From Ramlibacter montanisoli (GTDB lineage Bacteria > Pseudomonadota > Gammaproteobacteria > Burkholderiales > Burkholderiaceae_C): a stretch of DNA of 64,000 bases. Location: NCBI RefSeq assembly GCF_013087525.1, contig NZ_JABFCS010000001.1, positions 3,596,001-3,660,000 of the forward strand, written 5' to 3'. Of the stretch, positions 47,417 to 56,430 are shown one piece after another. The notes beneath the pieces are model-generated. The model did not search any database. It was not told the origin of the DNA and saw only the letters and a list, made by a program, of their open reading frames with translations. A program made the position numbers and the translations under genes. Positions within the stretch are counted from its first letter, which is position 1. Every line of letters starts with the position of its first letter.

Positions 47417-48600
47417 ATGACCGCCTGGAACGCGAGCTGGCGCTTCCCGCTCTACCTTCGCATCTGGATCGCCGTGATCGTCGCGGTGGGCCTGCTCACG
47501 GTCGCCTTCGGCTGGCTCTGGCGGCTGAACACCGAACAGCAGCCGATGCGCGAGATCGTCGTGCGCAACGAGAAGGACGAGATCATCGGCCAGAGCCGGG
47601 TGCGCCCCAACCGGGTGCCCGGCCAGGGCGTCGAGTTCGACGTGGCCATGAAGGATGGCAGCACCATCACGGTGCAGCTGCCGCCGCGCGCGCGCGGCCC
47701 GGGTGACAACTTCCGGCCCTGGGTGCCGCGCAGCTCGCAGGCCTTCCTCTGGATGCTGGGCATCGTGGCGGTGGCGGTGGCGCTGGGCAGCTATCCCATC
47801 GTCCGGCGCCTGACGACCCGGCTGGAGGACCTGCGGCGCGGCGTCGAGCGCTGGGGCGAAGGCGACCTGAGCGTGCGCGTGGCCGAGAAAGGCAGCGACG
47901 AGGTCGCTTTCCTGGCGCGCCGCTTCAACCACGCGGCGGAGCGGGTGGAAAGCCTGCTCAAGGCCAACAAGTCCCTGCTGGCCAATGCCTCGCACGAGCT
48001 GCGCTCGCCGCTGGCGCGCATCCGCATGGGCCTGGAGCTGATGGACCCGGAGCCCTCGCCGCGCACCCGCGACGAGATCACCCGCAACATTGCCGAGTTG
48101 GACCAGCTGATCGACGAGATCCTGCTGGCCAGCCGGCTCGATTCCCGCGAGACCGACTTGGGCACCATCGAAACGGTGGACCTGACGGGGCTGGCCGCCG
48201 AGGAAAGCGCGCGCGCCGGCGCGGAGCTGGAAGCGGCGGGCTCGCAGCAGACTTTGGTCGTACAGGGGGTCGCCAAACTGCTGCGCCGGGCGATCCGCAA
48301 CCTGCTGGAAAACGCCCGTCGCTACAGCAACGGGCCGGTCTCGGTGCGGGTCGACCGGCGCGAGCAGTGGGCGGTGGTCCGTGTCTGCGACCAGGGCCCC
48401 GGGGTGCCGGAGTCGGAACGCGAGCGGATCTTCGAGCCCTTCTACCGGCTGCGCGGGGCGAGCGAGCGGGAGGGCGGGTCGGGCTGGGGCTGGCGCTGGT
48501 CCGCTCCATCGTCCAGAGGCACCATGGCAGGGCGTACTGCGAGGCCAACCCCGGTGGCGGGGCCTGCTTCGTCATCTGCCTTCCGTGTGAGCAAACGTAA
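47417..48600 (+). CDS. Sensor histidine kinase, cognate of the OmpR-type regulator (one frameshift)
   Basis: About 394 residues. TM1 is at roughly 14-36 (IWIAVIVAVGLLTVAFGWLW), then a periplasmic segment of about 75 residues, TM2 near 112-132, a HAMP region (RLTTRLEDLRRGVERWGEGD), the H-box ASHELRSPLARIRM, N-box RNLLENARRYS and G1 DQGPGVPE. One G is missing at 48476-48478; adding it restores the G2 box VGLGLALVRSIVQRHHG and the end at TAA 48600. Forms a two-component pair with the gene 19 bases upstream. Confidence 0.88.
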
Positions 48601-48850
48601 CCTGTAGTAATAAACTCTGCGTGTACTCGCTATCGCTGGGGAAAGTCACGAAGATGAATTCCTGACCCAGGCCTTGCGGCCGCCCCGGTCGCCCTCCCCG
48701 AAAGGAGGATGGACGCGGTCCCCAGGCTGGACAACACTTCATCCACTGTCACGCATCGCCGGACATACCGAATCCAGGAATTCAAGTCTCCCAACGACGT
48801 CCTTCCAAGGACTTGATACAGCCACCGCAAGGTGGCTGTTTTTTTGGGGT
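48601..48850 (+). ncRNA. Possible small RNA or long 3' UTR ending in a strong terminator
   Basis: A 250-base stretch without a convincing protein gene between the kinase stop and arsC. It contains several pairable segments (CTCTGCGTG region with CACGCATC; GATGAA with TTCATC; CCTCC-CCGAAA-GGAGG) and ends in a perfect terminator. A weak promoter (GTGTGA-17-TAATAA, -10 near 48610) overlaps the kinase stop. It could be an independent RNA or just the kinase 3' UTR; I could not match it to 6S RNA or tmRNA. Confidence 0.3.
48818..48845 (+). terminator. Intrinsic terminator after the two-component operon
   Basis: Stem ACAGCCACC/GGTGGCTGT with a GCAA tetraloop and seven T residues. Plus-strand only; it lies just past the end of the convergent arsC gene. 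Confidence 0.9.
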
Positions 48851-49282
48851 TCAGCGGGTCCGCCGCCGGTGGCCGTGGTCGACCACCTGCTCGCCGTCGG
48901 ACTTGGTGAAGGGCGGCAACGGCCCCACCGGCAGGATCTCCAGCACTTCTTCCGAAGGCCTGCAGAGCTTGGTGCCCAGCGGGGTCACCACGATCGGGCG
49001 GTTCATGAGGATCGGGTGCAGGACGATGAAGTCCAGCAGCTGCTCGTCGCTCCACTTCGCGTTGGCCAGGTCCAGCTCCGCATAGGGCGTGCCCTTCTCG
49101 CGCAGGATCGCACGCACGGGCATGTCCATGGCGGCCAGCAGTTCGCGCAGGCGTGCCTTGGTGGGAGGCGTCTTCAGGTATTCGATCACTTCGGGCTCGA
49201 GGCCGGCATGGCGGATGAGCGCCAGCACGTTGCGCGAGGTGCCGCAGTCCGGGTTGTGGAAGATGGTGATGTCGCTGGCCAT
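48851..49282 (-). CDS. arsC: Arsenate reductase (glutaredoxin-dependent) family protein
   Basis: A 143-residue ArsC of the plasmid R773 type. The catalytic Cys is in FHNPDCGTSRNVLALI, and the Arg residues that bind the oxyanion lie in LMNRPIVVTPLGTKLCRPSE. It reduces arsenate with glutathione and glutaredoxin in the cytosol. No arsR, arsB or acr3 gene adjoins, so this may be a housekeeping ArsC/YffB-like thiol protein rather than part of an arsenic operon; the canonical Cys and Arg favour ArsC. Convergent with the kinase gene. Confidence 0.88.
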   Translation of the reverse strand: MASDITIFHNPDCGTSRNVLALIRHAGLEPEVIEYLKTPPTKARLRELLAAMDMPVRAILREKGTPYAELDLANAKWSDEQLLDFIVLHPILMNRPIVVTPLGTKLCRPSEEVLEILPVGPLPPFTKSDGEQVVDHGHRRRTR

Positions 49283-49338
49283 GGGCGCGCATCATGCCCG
49301 CATTGCGAGTGCGGTGCATGTCCCGGGAGAATGTGCGC

Positions 49339-50326
49339 ATGGACACCTCGCTCGCCGATTCGCGCTTCTCCCGCCTGTTCGGGTTGGACTCTCCCATCTG
49401 CCTCGCACCCATGGCACTCGCCAGCGGCGGTGCGCTCACCGCGGCCTGTGCCCGCGCCGGCGCGCTGGGGCTGGTCGGCGGCGGCTACGGCGACCTCGCC
49501 TGACCCAGCGCGAGTACCGGCTGGCGCTGGAGCGCGGCCCGCGCGAGCGCATCGGCTGCGGCTTCATCACCTGGAAGCTGGACGAGGATCCCTCGGCGCT
49601 GGACTGGGTGCTGGAGCAGAAGCCGCGCGCCGTGATGCTGTCCTTCGGCGATCCGCGTCCCTATGCACGAAGGATCGCCGCCAGCGGCGCGGTGCTGGTG
49701 TGCCAGGTGCAGCGCATGGCGCAGGTGCCGCAGGCGCTGGAAGCCGGTGCGGCGGTGCTGGTGGCGCAGGGTGGCGAAGCGGGCGGTCACGGCATGAACG
49801 GGCTCAACAGCCGCGCCACCATCACTTTCGTGCCGGAACTGGCGGACTACCTGGCGGCGCATTCGCCGCACACGCTGCTGCTCGCGGCGGGGGCATTGCC
49901 GATGGCCGCACGCTGGCGGCCGCGCGCGTGCTCGGCGCCGACGGCGCGCTGGTCGGCTCGCGCCTGTGGGCCACGCGCGAAAGCCTCGCGCCCGAAGGCG
50001 CCAAGCAGCAGGCGCTGCAATGCGACGGCGACGGCACGGCCCGCAGCGCCGTGTTCGACATCCTGCGCCGCAAGAACTGGCCGGTGCCCTACGACTTCCG
50101 CGCGATCCGCAACGACCTGCACCGGCGCTGGGAGGACCACGTGGAAGCGCTGCGCCAAGCGCCGGACGAAGCGCGCGCGGAGTACGAGGCGGCGGTGAAG
50201 GCGGGCGATTTCAGCAAGGCGCACGCGACCATCGGCGAGGCGGTGGCGCTGGTGCGCGACCTGCCGGGGGCGGAGGAGTTGATCAACCGGATGACGGCCG
50301 ACGCGCGGGCGATCCTGGGTTCGTAG
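49339..50326 (+). CDS. Nitronate monooxygenase / 2-nitropropane dioxygenase family (two frameshifts)
   Basis: About 329 residues after repair of two single-base losses: at CC 49499-49500 (joining GGGYGDLA to LTQREYRLALERG) and in the G-run at 49889-49893 (joining LLLAAGG to IADGRTLAAARVLGADG). The FMN-binding TIM barrel has SPICLAPMALASGG near the start and the active-site motif AQGGEAGGHGMNG. It oxidises alkyl nitronates. ATG at 49339 follows a GGGAG site. The TAG stop lies inside a palindromic repeat shared with waaF. Confidence 0.8.
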
Positions 50327-50387
50327 GCTGGTGGTGAACGGAGTGAACCCCAGCGCTGGGGTTCGCTGGCGCTCACCGCCAGCCTAC
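50323..50387. repeat. REP-like palindrome spanning two convergent stops
   Basis: An imperfect inverted repeat of 65 bases: GTAGGCTGGTGGTGAACGGA on the left, GCTCACCGCCAGCCTAC on the right, and an inner palindrome GAACCCCAGCGCTGGGGTTC. The TAG of the nitronate monooxygenase gene (50324-50326) and the stop of waaF (50384-50386) are both supplied by its outer ends. Confidence 0.8.
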
Positions 50388-51361
50388 AGGAGCGCCTTCA
50401 CTCGTTGCGGGCTCACATCCTTCAGGCACCGGAAATGACCCAGCGGACATTCCCGCTGGAAGCAAGGCGCGCAATCCAGCGGCGGCATGTACAGCGGATC
50501 CTGCTTCAGCCACACCACCTGCGCGCGCTCGCTCAGGGGCGGCGTGTGCAGCGGACTCGACGAGCCGAACAGCGCGACCTGCGGCACGCCGAAGGCGGCG
50601 GCCACGTGCATCAGGCCCGAGTCGTTGCTCACCACGTGGCCCGCACCGGCGATCAGCGCGAAGGCCTCCAGCAGCGAGGTCTGGCCCGCGAGGTTGCGGC
50701 AGCGCTCCGGGGCCTGCGCGCGGATCTCCTCGCACAGTCCGGCCTCCTTGGCCGATCCGAGCAGCACCACCGGGCGATCGAGCAGCGCCGCGAGCCCGCC
50801 GAAATGCGGCCAGCGCTTGGCCGGCCCGAACTCCGCGCCCGGCGCCATCACCACGTAGGCGCCGCGAGCGAGACCCTGCGCGCGCAGCACCTCGTCCACC
50901 TGCGCCGGCGGCAGCGTGAGCTGCGGCCGGTCCTGCTCCAGCCCGGACTCGCCGCTCAGCGCGGAATAGAAGGCCACCATCGGCGGCTTGTCCCCGGGAT
51001 TCTTCAGGCGGTGCGTGAGCAGGCCCACGCGCGCCTCGCCGAGGTAGCCGACGCGGCGCGGGATGCTGGCCAGGAAAGGCAGCAGCGCGCTCTTGAGCGA
51101 ATTGGGCAGGACGTAGGCGGTGTCGAAGCGCCCCTGCAGTTCCTTGCCCAGCGTGCGCCGGGCCTTGAATTGCAGGCCGCCGTGGCGGAAGGGGAACTCG
51201 ATGACCTCGTCCACCTGCGGCATCGCGCGGTACACGGGCGCCACCCAGGGCAGCGCCCCGACGGTGAGCCGCTCGCCGCGCGCGCGCAGGCGGCGCAGCA
51301 GCGGCTCGGTCATGACCGCGTCACCGATCCATTGCGGCGCGATGACGAGGGAGCGGCTCAA
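50384..51361 (-). CDS. waaF: Lipopolysaccharide heptosyltransferase II (glycosyltransferase family 9)
   Basis: A 325-residue GT9 enzyme that adds the second heptose to the LPS inner core at the cytosolic face of the inner membrane. It begins SRSLVIAPQWIGDAVMTEPLL and has APGAEFGPAKRWPHF and VSNDSGLMHVAAAFGVPQVALFG, all typical of WaaF. The TTG at 51361 gives the family-like start 4 bases after the zinc-finger stop; a GTG at 51397 would add 12 residues and overlap that gene. Last gene of the radA-hyp-ilvE-zinc finger-waaF operon. Confidence 0.9.
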   Translation of the reverse strand: MSRSLVIAPQWIGDAVMTEPLLRRLRARGERLTVGALPWVAPVYRAMPQVDEVIEFPFRHGGLQFKARRTLGKELQGRFDTAYVLPNSLKSALLPFLASIPRRVGYLGEARVGLLTHRLKNPGDKPPMVAFYSALSGESGLEQDRPQLTLPPAQVDEVLRAQGLARGAYVVMAPGAEFGPAKRWPHFGGLAALLDRPVVLLGSAKEAGLCEEIRAQAPERCRNLAGQTSLLEAFALIAGAGHVVSNDSGLMHVAAAFGVPQVALFGSSSPLHTPPLSERAQVVWLKQDPLYMPPLDCAPCFQRECPLGHFRCLKDVSPQRVKALL

Positions 51362-51365
51362 GGCT

Positions 51366-51587
51366 TCAGTGGTGGCCGCCGACGTGCTCGCCTTCACGCA
51401 GCTTGTACACCGTGCCGCAGTAGGGGCACTTCGCCGCGCCGGTCTGCGCGATGTCCAGGTACACGCGCGGGTGCCCGTTCCACAGCTTCATGTCGGCCTT
51501 GGCACTGGGGCAGAAGATGCCGCCGTTGGCATTGAGGTCCTTGGCGACCAGCTCGATGACCGTTTCTTTTCTCGTCGGAGTGCTCAT
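51366..51587 (-). CDS. Zinc-finger domain protein (zf-CHCC)
   Basis: A 73-residue protein with Cys at IFCPSAK, CPYCGTVY and a His-rich end EHVGGHH, the zf-CHCC pattern shared with the mitochondrial complex I subunit NDUFS6. It is a common small gene between ilvE and waaF in beta-proteobacteria. Its precise role in bacteria is unknown. It is 5 bases downstream of ilvE and 4 bases before the waaF start, so tightly coupled. Confidence 0.88.
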   Translation of the reverse strand: MSTPTRKETVIELVAKDLNANGGIFCPSAKADMKLWNGHPRVYLDIAQTGAAKCPYCGTVYKLREGEHVGGHH

Positions 51588-51592
51588 GGATG

Positions 51593-52528
51593 TCAGACGC
51601 GCGTGAGCCAGTGGGCGTACTTCGGGTTGCGTCCGTTGACGATGTCGAAGAAGGCGTTCTGGATCTTCTCGGTGACCGGGCCGCGGCGGCCGATGCCGAT
51701 CTGCACGCGGTCCAGCTCGCGGATGGGCGTCACTTCGGCGGCGGTGCCGGTGAAGAAGGCCTCGTCGGCGATGTAGACCTCGTCGCGCGTGATGCGCTTC
51801 TGCACCAGCTCGATGCCGAGGTCCTTGCAGATGTGCATGACGGTGTTGCGCGTGATACCGTTCAGGGCGCCGGCCGAGAGGTCGGGCGTGTAGACCACGC
51901 CGTCCTTGATCACGAACACGTTCTCGCCCGCGCCTTCCGACACGAAGCCGGAGCTGTCCAGCAGCAGCGCCTCGTCGTAGCCGTCGTCCAGCGCTTCCAT
52001 GTTGGCGAGGATGGAGTTGCTGTAGTTGCTGACCGCCTTGGCCTGCGTCATCGTGATGTTCACGTGGTGGCGCGTGTAGCTGGAGGTCTTGACGCGGATG
52101 CCGCGCTGCAGCCCTTCCTCGCCCAGGTAGGCGCCCCAGGCCCAGGCCGCCACCATCATGTGGATCTGGTTGCCCTTGGGGCTGACGCCCAGCTTCTGCG
52201 AACCGATCCAGGTGAGCGGCCGGATGTAGCAGGACTCGAGCTTGTTGGCCTTCACCACCTGCTTCTGCGCCTCGCTCACCTGCTCCTTGGAGAAGGGGAT
52301 CGCCATGCGCAGGATCTTGGCGCTGTTGAACAGGCGGTCGGTGTGTTCCTGCAGGCGGAAGATCGCGGTGCCGTTGACGGTGTTGTAGGCACGGACACCC
52401 TCGAAGGCGCCGCAGCCGTAGTGCAGCGTGTGGGTGAGCACGTGGATCTTGGCGTCGCGCCAGTCGACCAGCTCCCCGTCCATCCAGATCTTGCCGTCAC
52501 GGTCGGCCATCGAAGGTACTACGCTCAT
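51593..52528 (-). CDS. ilvE: Branched-chain amino acid aminotransferase
   Basis: A 311-residue fold-type IV PLP aminotransferase that makes or degrades Leu, Ile and Val. Signature features are HTLHYGCGAFEGVRAY near residue 35, the PLP lysine in MTQAKAVSNYSNS, and the EGAGENVFVIKDG motif. ATG at 52528 (MSVVPSMADRDGKIW) is the family start; an upstream Met 13 codons earlier lacks support. Part of the minus-strand operon from radA to waaF. Confidence 0.95.
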   Translation of the reverse strand: MSVVPSMADRDGKIWMDGELVDWRDAKIHVLTHTLHYGCGAFEGVRAYNTVNGTAIFRLQEHTDRLFNSAKILRMAIPFSKEQVSEAQKQVVKANKLESCYIRPLTWIGSQKLGVSPKGNQIHMMVAAWAWGAYLGEEGLQRGIRVKTSSYTRHHVNITMTQAKAVSNYSNSILANMEALDDGYDEALLLDSSGFVSEGAGENVFVIKDGVVYTPDLSAGALNGITRNTVMHICKDLGIELVQKRITRDEVYIADEAFFTGTAAEVTPIRELDRVQIGIGRRGPVTEKIQNAFFDIVNGRNPKYAHWLTRV

Positions 52529-52568
52529 GGGGGTGTCCTTAGGGGTGGGATTCGCGGAACCCGCCATT

Positions 52569-52991
52569 TTACGGCCCGGGGGCGGCGGCCCCTTCCGCGG
52601 GCGCCGGCGGCCGGAACAGCGTCCACTTCACCAGCTTGCCCTGGGCGAATTCGCAGGTGACGTGGGAGGCGGAGCCGTCGGTCCAGCGGTACACCTCCGG
52701 CTGTTCGTCCTTGGGGCTCAGCTGCTCGCCGAGCGCCCTTGTCATGGCCACCACGTGCAGCAGGTTGACGCCGGGGCGCAGCTTGGCATTGAGCATCACG
52801 GCGCTGTCGCACCAGCCCACCGGCCGGTTGGCCGCGCGCTGCAGCACCTTCATCATGCGGGTGAAGTGCAGCAGCATCCACATCACGATGCCGCCGGCGG
52901 CCAATGCGACGCCCGGCCAGCCATAGGCGCGCCAAGCGATGGCGACGACCGCCACGCCCAGGATGGGCAACACGATCTTCTGGAAATTCAT
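52569..52991 (-). CDS. Conserved hypothetical membrane-anchored protein
   Basis: A 140-residue protein with two close N-terminal hydrophobic segments (IVLPILGVAVVAIAWRAY; GVALAAGGIVMWMLLHF), then a soluble domain with KVLQRAANRPVGWCDSAVMLNAKL and a Pro/Ala tail. It is sometimes found beside radA in Burkholderiales; the function is unknown to me. It starts 23 bases after radA ends and precedes ilvE by 40 bases. Confidence 0.75.
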   Translation of the reverse strand: MNFQKIVLPILGVAVVAIAWRAYGWPGVALAAGGIVMWMLLHFTRMMKVLQRAANRPVGWCDSAVMLNAKLRPGVNLLHVVAMTRALGEQLSPKDEQPEVYRWTDGSASHVTCEFAQGKLVKWTLFRPPAPAEGAAAPGP

Positions 52992-53014
52992 GGGGCGTGA
53001 TTGTCGGGGATCGC

Positions 53015-54400
53015 TCAGGCCAGGCCGCGCACCACTTCCAGCGCCTCCTCGATGCGCTCCACCGGATGGATGGTGAGGCCTTCGAATTCGCGGGCGCTGG
53101 CCTTGCCGCCCCTGGGCGCGTTCGCTTTCGGCACGATGGCGACCGAGAAGCCGAGCTTGGCCGCTTCCCGCAGCCGTTCCTGCCCGCGCGGCGCCGGCCG
53201 CACCTCGCCGGCCAGGCCGACTTCGCCGAAGGCGAGGAAGCCCTTGGGCAGGGCGCGGCCGCGCAGCGAGGAAGCGATGGCCAGCATCACGGCCAGGTCC
53301 GCGGCCGGTTCGCTGATGCGCACGCCGCCCACCGCATTGACGAACACGTCCTGGTCCATGCAGGCCACGCCCGCATGGCGGTGCAGCACGGCCAGCAGCA
53401 TGGCCAGCCGGTCGCGGTCGAGGCCGACGGAGAGCCGGCGCGGGCTGGGCCCGCCGCTGTCCACCAGCGCCTGGATCTCCACCAGCAGGGGCCGCGTGCC
53501 CTCCAGCGTCACCAGCACGCAGCTGCCCGGCACCGGTTCGCTGTGCTGCGACAGGAAGATCGCGCTCGGGTTGGCTACGCCCTTGAGGCCCTTCTCGGTC
53601 ATCGCGAACACGCCGATCTCGTTGACCGCGCCGAAGCGGTTCTTGATCGCGCGCACCAGGCGGAAGCTGGAGTGGGTGTCGCCCTCGAAATACAGCACCG
53701 TGTCCACCATGTGTTCCAGCACGCGCGGCCCGGCCAGCGCGCCCTCCTTGGTGACGTGGCCGACCAGCACGATGGTGGTGCCGCCCGACTTGGCGGCGCG
53801 CGTGAGATGCGCGGCGCACTCGCGCACCTGCGCGACCGAACCCGGCGCCGAGGTGAGCTGGTCGGAGTAGACGGTCTGGATCGAGTCGATCACCGCCACC
53901 GCCGGCTGCTGCGCGGCGATCGTCGCCTGGATCTTCTCCAGCTGGATCTCCGCCAGCACCTTCACCTGCGAATTGTCCAGGCCGAGCCGGCGCGAGCGCA
54001 GCGCCACCTGCGCGCCGCTTTCCTCGCCGGTGACGTAGAGCGTGGGAACGCCGCCGCGCTGCAGGCCGTCGAGCGCCTGCAGCAGCAGCGTCGACTTGCC
54101 GATGCCGGGGTCGCCTCCGATCAGGATCACCCCGCCTTCGACGATGCCTCCGCCCAGCACGCGATCGAGTTCGTCGATCCCGGTGGGCGTGCGCGGAACT
54201 TCGGCCGCCTCGATGTCCGCCAGCACGGCCACTTCCGAAGGCGGCGCGAGCGAGGCGAAGCGGTTGCGCGTGGGCGCCGAAGGCTCCGCCACGCCTTCGA
54301 TCAGCGTGTTCCATGCGCCGCAGTTCGGGCACTTGCCCTGCCACTTGGGCGTGCTGCCGCCGCACTCGGTGCAGGTGTAAACCGTCTTGTCCTTCGCCAT
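53015..54400 (-). CDS. radA: DNA repair protein RadA
   Basis: A 461-residue RadA/Sms. It has an N-terminal C4 zinc finger (CTECGGSTPKWQGKCPNC), RecA-like Walker A GGDPGIGKSTLLLQ, the RadA-specific KNRFG motif and a C-terminal Lon-protease-like domain. It is a DnaB-type helicase/branch-migration factor in homologous recombination. ATG at 54400 (MAKDKTVYTCTEC) is the family start. First gene of a five-gene operon that ends with waaF. Confidence 0.95.
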   Translation of the reverse strand: MAKDKTVYTCTECGGSTPKWQGKCPNCGAWNTLIEGVAEPSAPTRNRFASLAPPSEVAVLADIEAAEVPRTPTGIDELDRVLGGGIVEGGVILIGGDPGIGKSTLLLQALDGLQRGGVPTLYVTGEESGAQVALRSRRLGLDNSQVKVLAEIQLEKIQATIAAQQPAVAVIDSIQTVYSDQLTSAPGSVAQVRECAAHLTRAAKSGGTTIVLVGHVTKEGALAGPRVLEHMVDTVLYFEGDTHSSFRLVRAIKNRFGAVNEIGVFAMTEKGLKGVANPSAIFLSQHSEPVPGSCVLVTLEGTRPLLVEIQALVDSGGPSPRRLSVGLDRDRLAMLLAVLHRHAGVACMDQDVFVNAVGGVRISEPAADLAVMLAIASSLRGRALPKGFLAFGEVGLAGEVRPAPRGQERLREAAKLGFSVAIVPKANAPRGGKASAREFEGLTIHPVERIEEALEVVRGLA

Positions 54401-54435
54401 GGCCCAAGTGTAGGTGCCGCGCGTATCATGAAGCC

Positions 54436-54729
54436 GTGACGTATCCCCTGCCCTTTTCGGAATTCGAGGCGGCCGAACGCGCGATCGGCTGCGACGAGGT
54501 GATCGCCCGCTCGTGGGAGCCGGACACCACGATAGCCACGCACAGCCACCCCTTCCGCGCCCGCGCGCTGGTGGTGCAGGGCGAGATGTGGCTGACGGTC
54601 GAAGGCGCCACGCAGCACCTGCGTCCCGGCGACCGTTTCGACCTGCCGGCGGGCAAGCCGCATGCCGAGCGCTATGGCCCGGAAGGCGCGACGTACTGGG
54701 TCGCGCGCAGCAACGCCAGGGCTTCCTGA
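54436..54729 (+). CDS. Small cupin-domain protein
   Basis: A 97-residue single cupin barrel: THSHPFRARALVVQGEMWLTV gives the first metal-binding motif and PGDRFDLPAGKPHAERYGPEG the second. It may be an enzyme, a ligand sensor or a chaperone for the flavin enzyme that follows 21 bases later on the same strand. Start is GTG at 54436; the ATG at 54428 is in another frame. Divergent from radA by 35 bases. Confidence 0.8.
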   Translation: MTYPLPFSEFEAAERAIGCDEVIARSWEPDTTIATHSHPFRARALVVQGEMWLTVEGATQHLRPGDRFDLPAGKPHAERYGPEGATYWVARSNARAS

Positions 54730-54750
54730 ACGCACGGCACGGGAGCAGGC

Positions 54751-56409
54751 ATGGGCCGGAAGTTGCAGGCACAGGTGCTGGTCGTGGGTGCCGGTCCGGT
54801 CGGCATGACGCTGGCGATGGACCTGGCCCGGCGGGGCGTCGATGTGCTGGTCGCCGAGATCCGCCATCGCGGCGAACCGCCCAACGTGAAGTGCAACCAC
54901 GTCTCGGCGCGCAGCATGGAGATCTTCCGGCGGCTGGGCATCGCGCAGGCGGTCCGCGACGCGGGACTGCCGGCCGACTACCCCAACGACGTCGCGTACC
55001 GCACCACCTTCACGGGCGAAGAGCTCTCGCGCATCCCGATCCCGGCGCGCCGTGACCGCTACACGGCGCGCGGCGGCCCGGACGCCTGGTGGCCGACGCC
55101 CGAGCCGCCGCACCGCATCAACCAGATCTACCTGGAGCCGGTGCTGTTCGCGCACGCGGAGGCGACGCCCGGCCTGCGCATCCTGAACCGCACGCGGATC
55201 GACGACTTCGTGCAGGACGCCGACGGGGTGACCGCCAGCGGCGTGAACCTGGACACCGGTGAGGAACTGGAAATCCGCTGCGACTACCTGGTCGGCTGCG
55301 ACGGCGGCAAGTCCGGCGTGCGCAAGAAGATCGGCGCGAAGCTGTCGGGGACCGACGTCGTGGGGCGCGTGCAGTCCACCTGGTTCCGCGCGCCCGACCT
55401 GCTGCAACGCGCGAAGCATCCGCCCGCGTGGGCGACCTTCTCGCTCAACCCGCGCCGCAGCGGCAATGTCTACGCCATCGACGGGCGCGAGACCTTCCTG
55501 CTGCACAACTACCTGAAGGCCGGCGAGACCGAGTTCGATGCGGTGGACCGCGACTGGGCGATCCGCACCATCCTCGGCGTCGGCGCCGATTTCCGCTACG
55601 AGATCATCAGCAAGGAAGACTGGGTGGGCCGCCGGCTGGTGGCCGAGCGCTTCCGCGACCGGCGGGTGTTCATCTGCGGCGATGCCGCGCACCTGTGGAT
55701 CCCGATGGCGGGCTACGGCATGAACGCCGGCATCGCCGATGCGATGGATCTCTCCTGGCTGCTCGCCGCGCGGCTGAAGGGCTGGGCCACGGAGGAAGCG
55801 CTGGCGGCGTACGAAGCGGAACGCCAGCCCATCACGGAGCAGGTGTCGCAGTTCGCGATGAACCATGCCCTCGCATTGCAGAAGGAACGCGAAGGCGTGC
55901 CGCCGGGGATCGAGGCGCCCGGCGCCGAGGGCGAAGCGGCGCGGGCCGCCGCCGGCCGGGCGCTGTACGACCTCAACGTCAAGCAGTACTGCTGCGGCGG
56001 GCTGAACTTCGGTTACTTCTACGACCGCTCCCCGCTGATCGCCTACGACGGCGAGGCCCATCCCGCCTATTCGATGGACCGGTTCGCGCCCTCCACCGTG
56101 CCCGGTTGCCGCACGCCGCACGTCTGGCTGGACGACGGCAGCTCGCTGTACGACGCGCTCGGCCCGGACTACACGCTGCTGCGCCTGGACCCCGAAGTCT
56201 CCACCGCGGCGCTGGAAGAAGCCGCGGCGCAGCGCGGCGTGCCGCTGCGCGTGCTCGACGTCGCGTCGCGCGAGGCCGCAGCGATCTACCGGCACAAGCT
56301 CGTGCTGTCCCGGCCGGACCAGCACGTGGCCTGGCGCGGCGACCGCATTCCCGCCGACCCGCTGGCGCTGGTCGACCGGATCCGCGGCGCGCTTTCTCCC
56401 TCCTGCTGA
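54751..56409 (+). CDS. Class A FAD-dependent aromatic monooxygenase
   Basis: A 552-residue flavoprotein of the MhpA/PheA/TfdB type. It has the FAD-binding GAGPVGMTLAMDLARRG at residues 13-29, the middle DG motif CDGGKSGVRKKIG, the GD motif CGDAAHLWIPMAGYGMNAG, and a thioredoxin-like C-terminal region. It hydroxylates a phenolic acid with NAD(P)H and oxygen. It is just upstream of the homoprotocatechuate operon and may supply that pathway. Two-component HpaBC is not in the window. The substrate remains unknown. Confidence 0.85.
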   Translation: MGRKLQAQVLVVGAGPVGMTLAMDLARRGVDVLVAEIRHRGEPPNVKCNHVSARSMEIFRRLGIAQAVRDAGLPADYPNDVAYRTTFTGEELSRIPIPARRDRYTARGGPDAWWPTPEPPHRINQIYLEPVLFAHAEATPGLRILNRTRIDDFVQDADGVTASGVNLDTGEELEIRCDYLVGCDGGKSGVRKKIGAKLSGTDVVGRVQSTWFRAPDLLQRAKHPPAWATFSLNPRRSGNVYAIDGRETFLLHNYLKAGETEFDAVDRDWAIRTILGVGADFRYEIISKEDWVGRRLVAERFRDRRVFICGDAAHLWIPMAGYGMNAGIADAMDLSWLLAARLKGWATEEALAAYEAERQPITEQVSQFAMNHALALQKEREGVPPGIEAPGAEGEAARAAAGRALYDLNVKQYCCGGLNFGYFYDRSPLIAYDGEAHPAYSMDRFAPSTVPGCRTPHVWLDDGSSLYDALGPDYTLLRLDPEVSTAALEEAAAQRGVPLRVLDVASREAAAIYRHKLVLSRPDQHVAWRGDRIPADPLALVDRIRGALSPSC

Positions 56410-56430
56410 GATGCCTGCGGGACGCCCCGC

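Noticed and set aside
48601..48850. 6S RNA or tmRNA.
   Set aside because: No tRNA-like 3' end, no tag frame, and no convincing large internal bubble with long closing stem.
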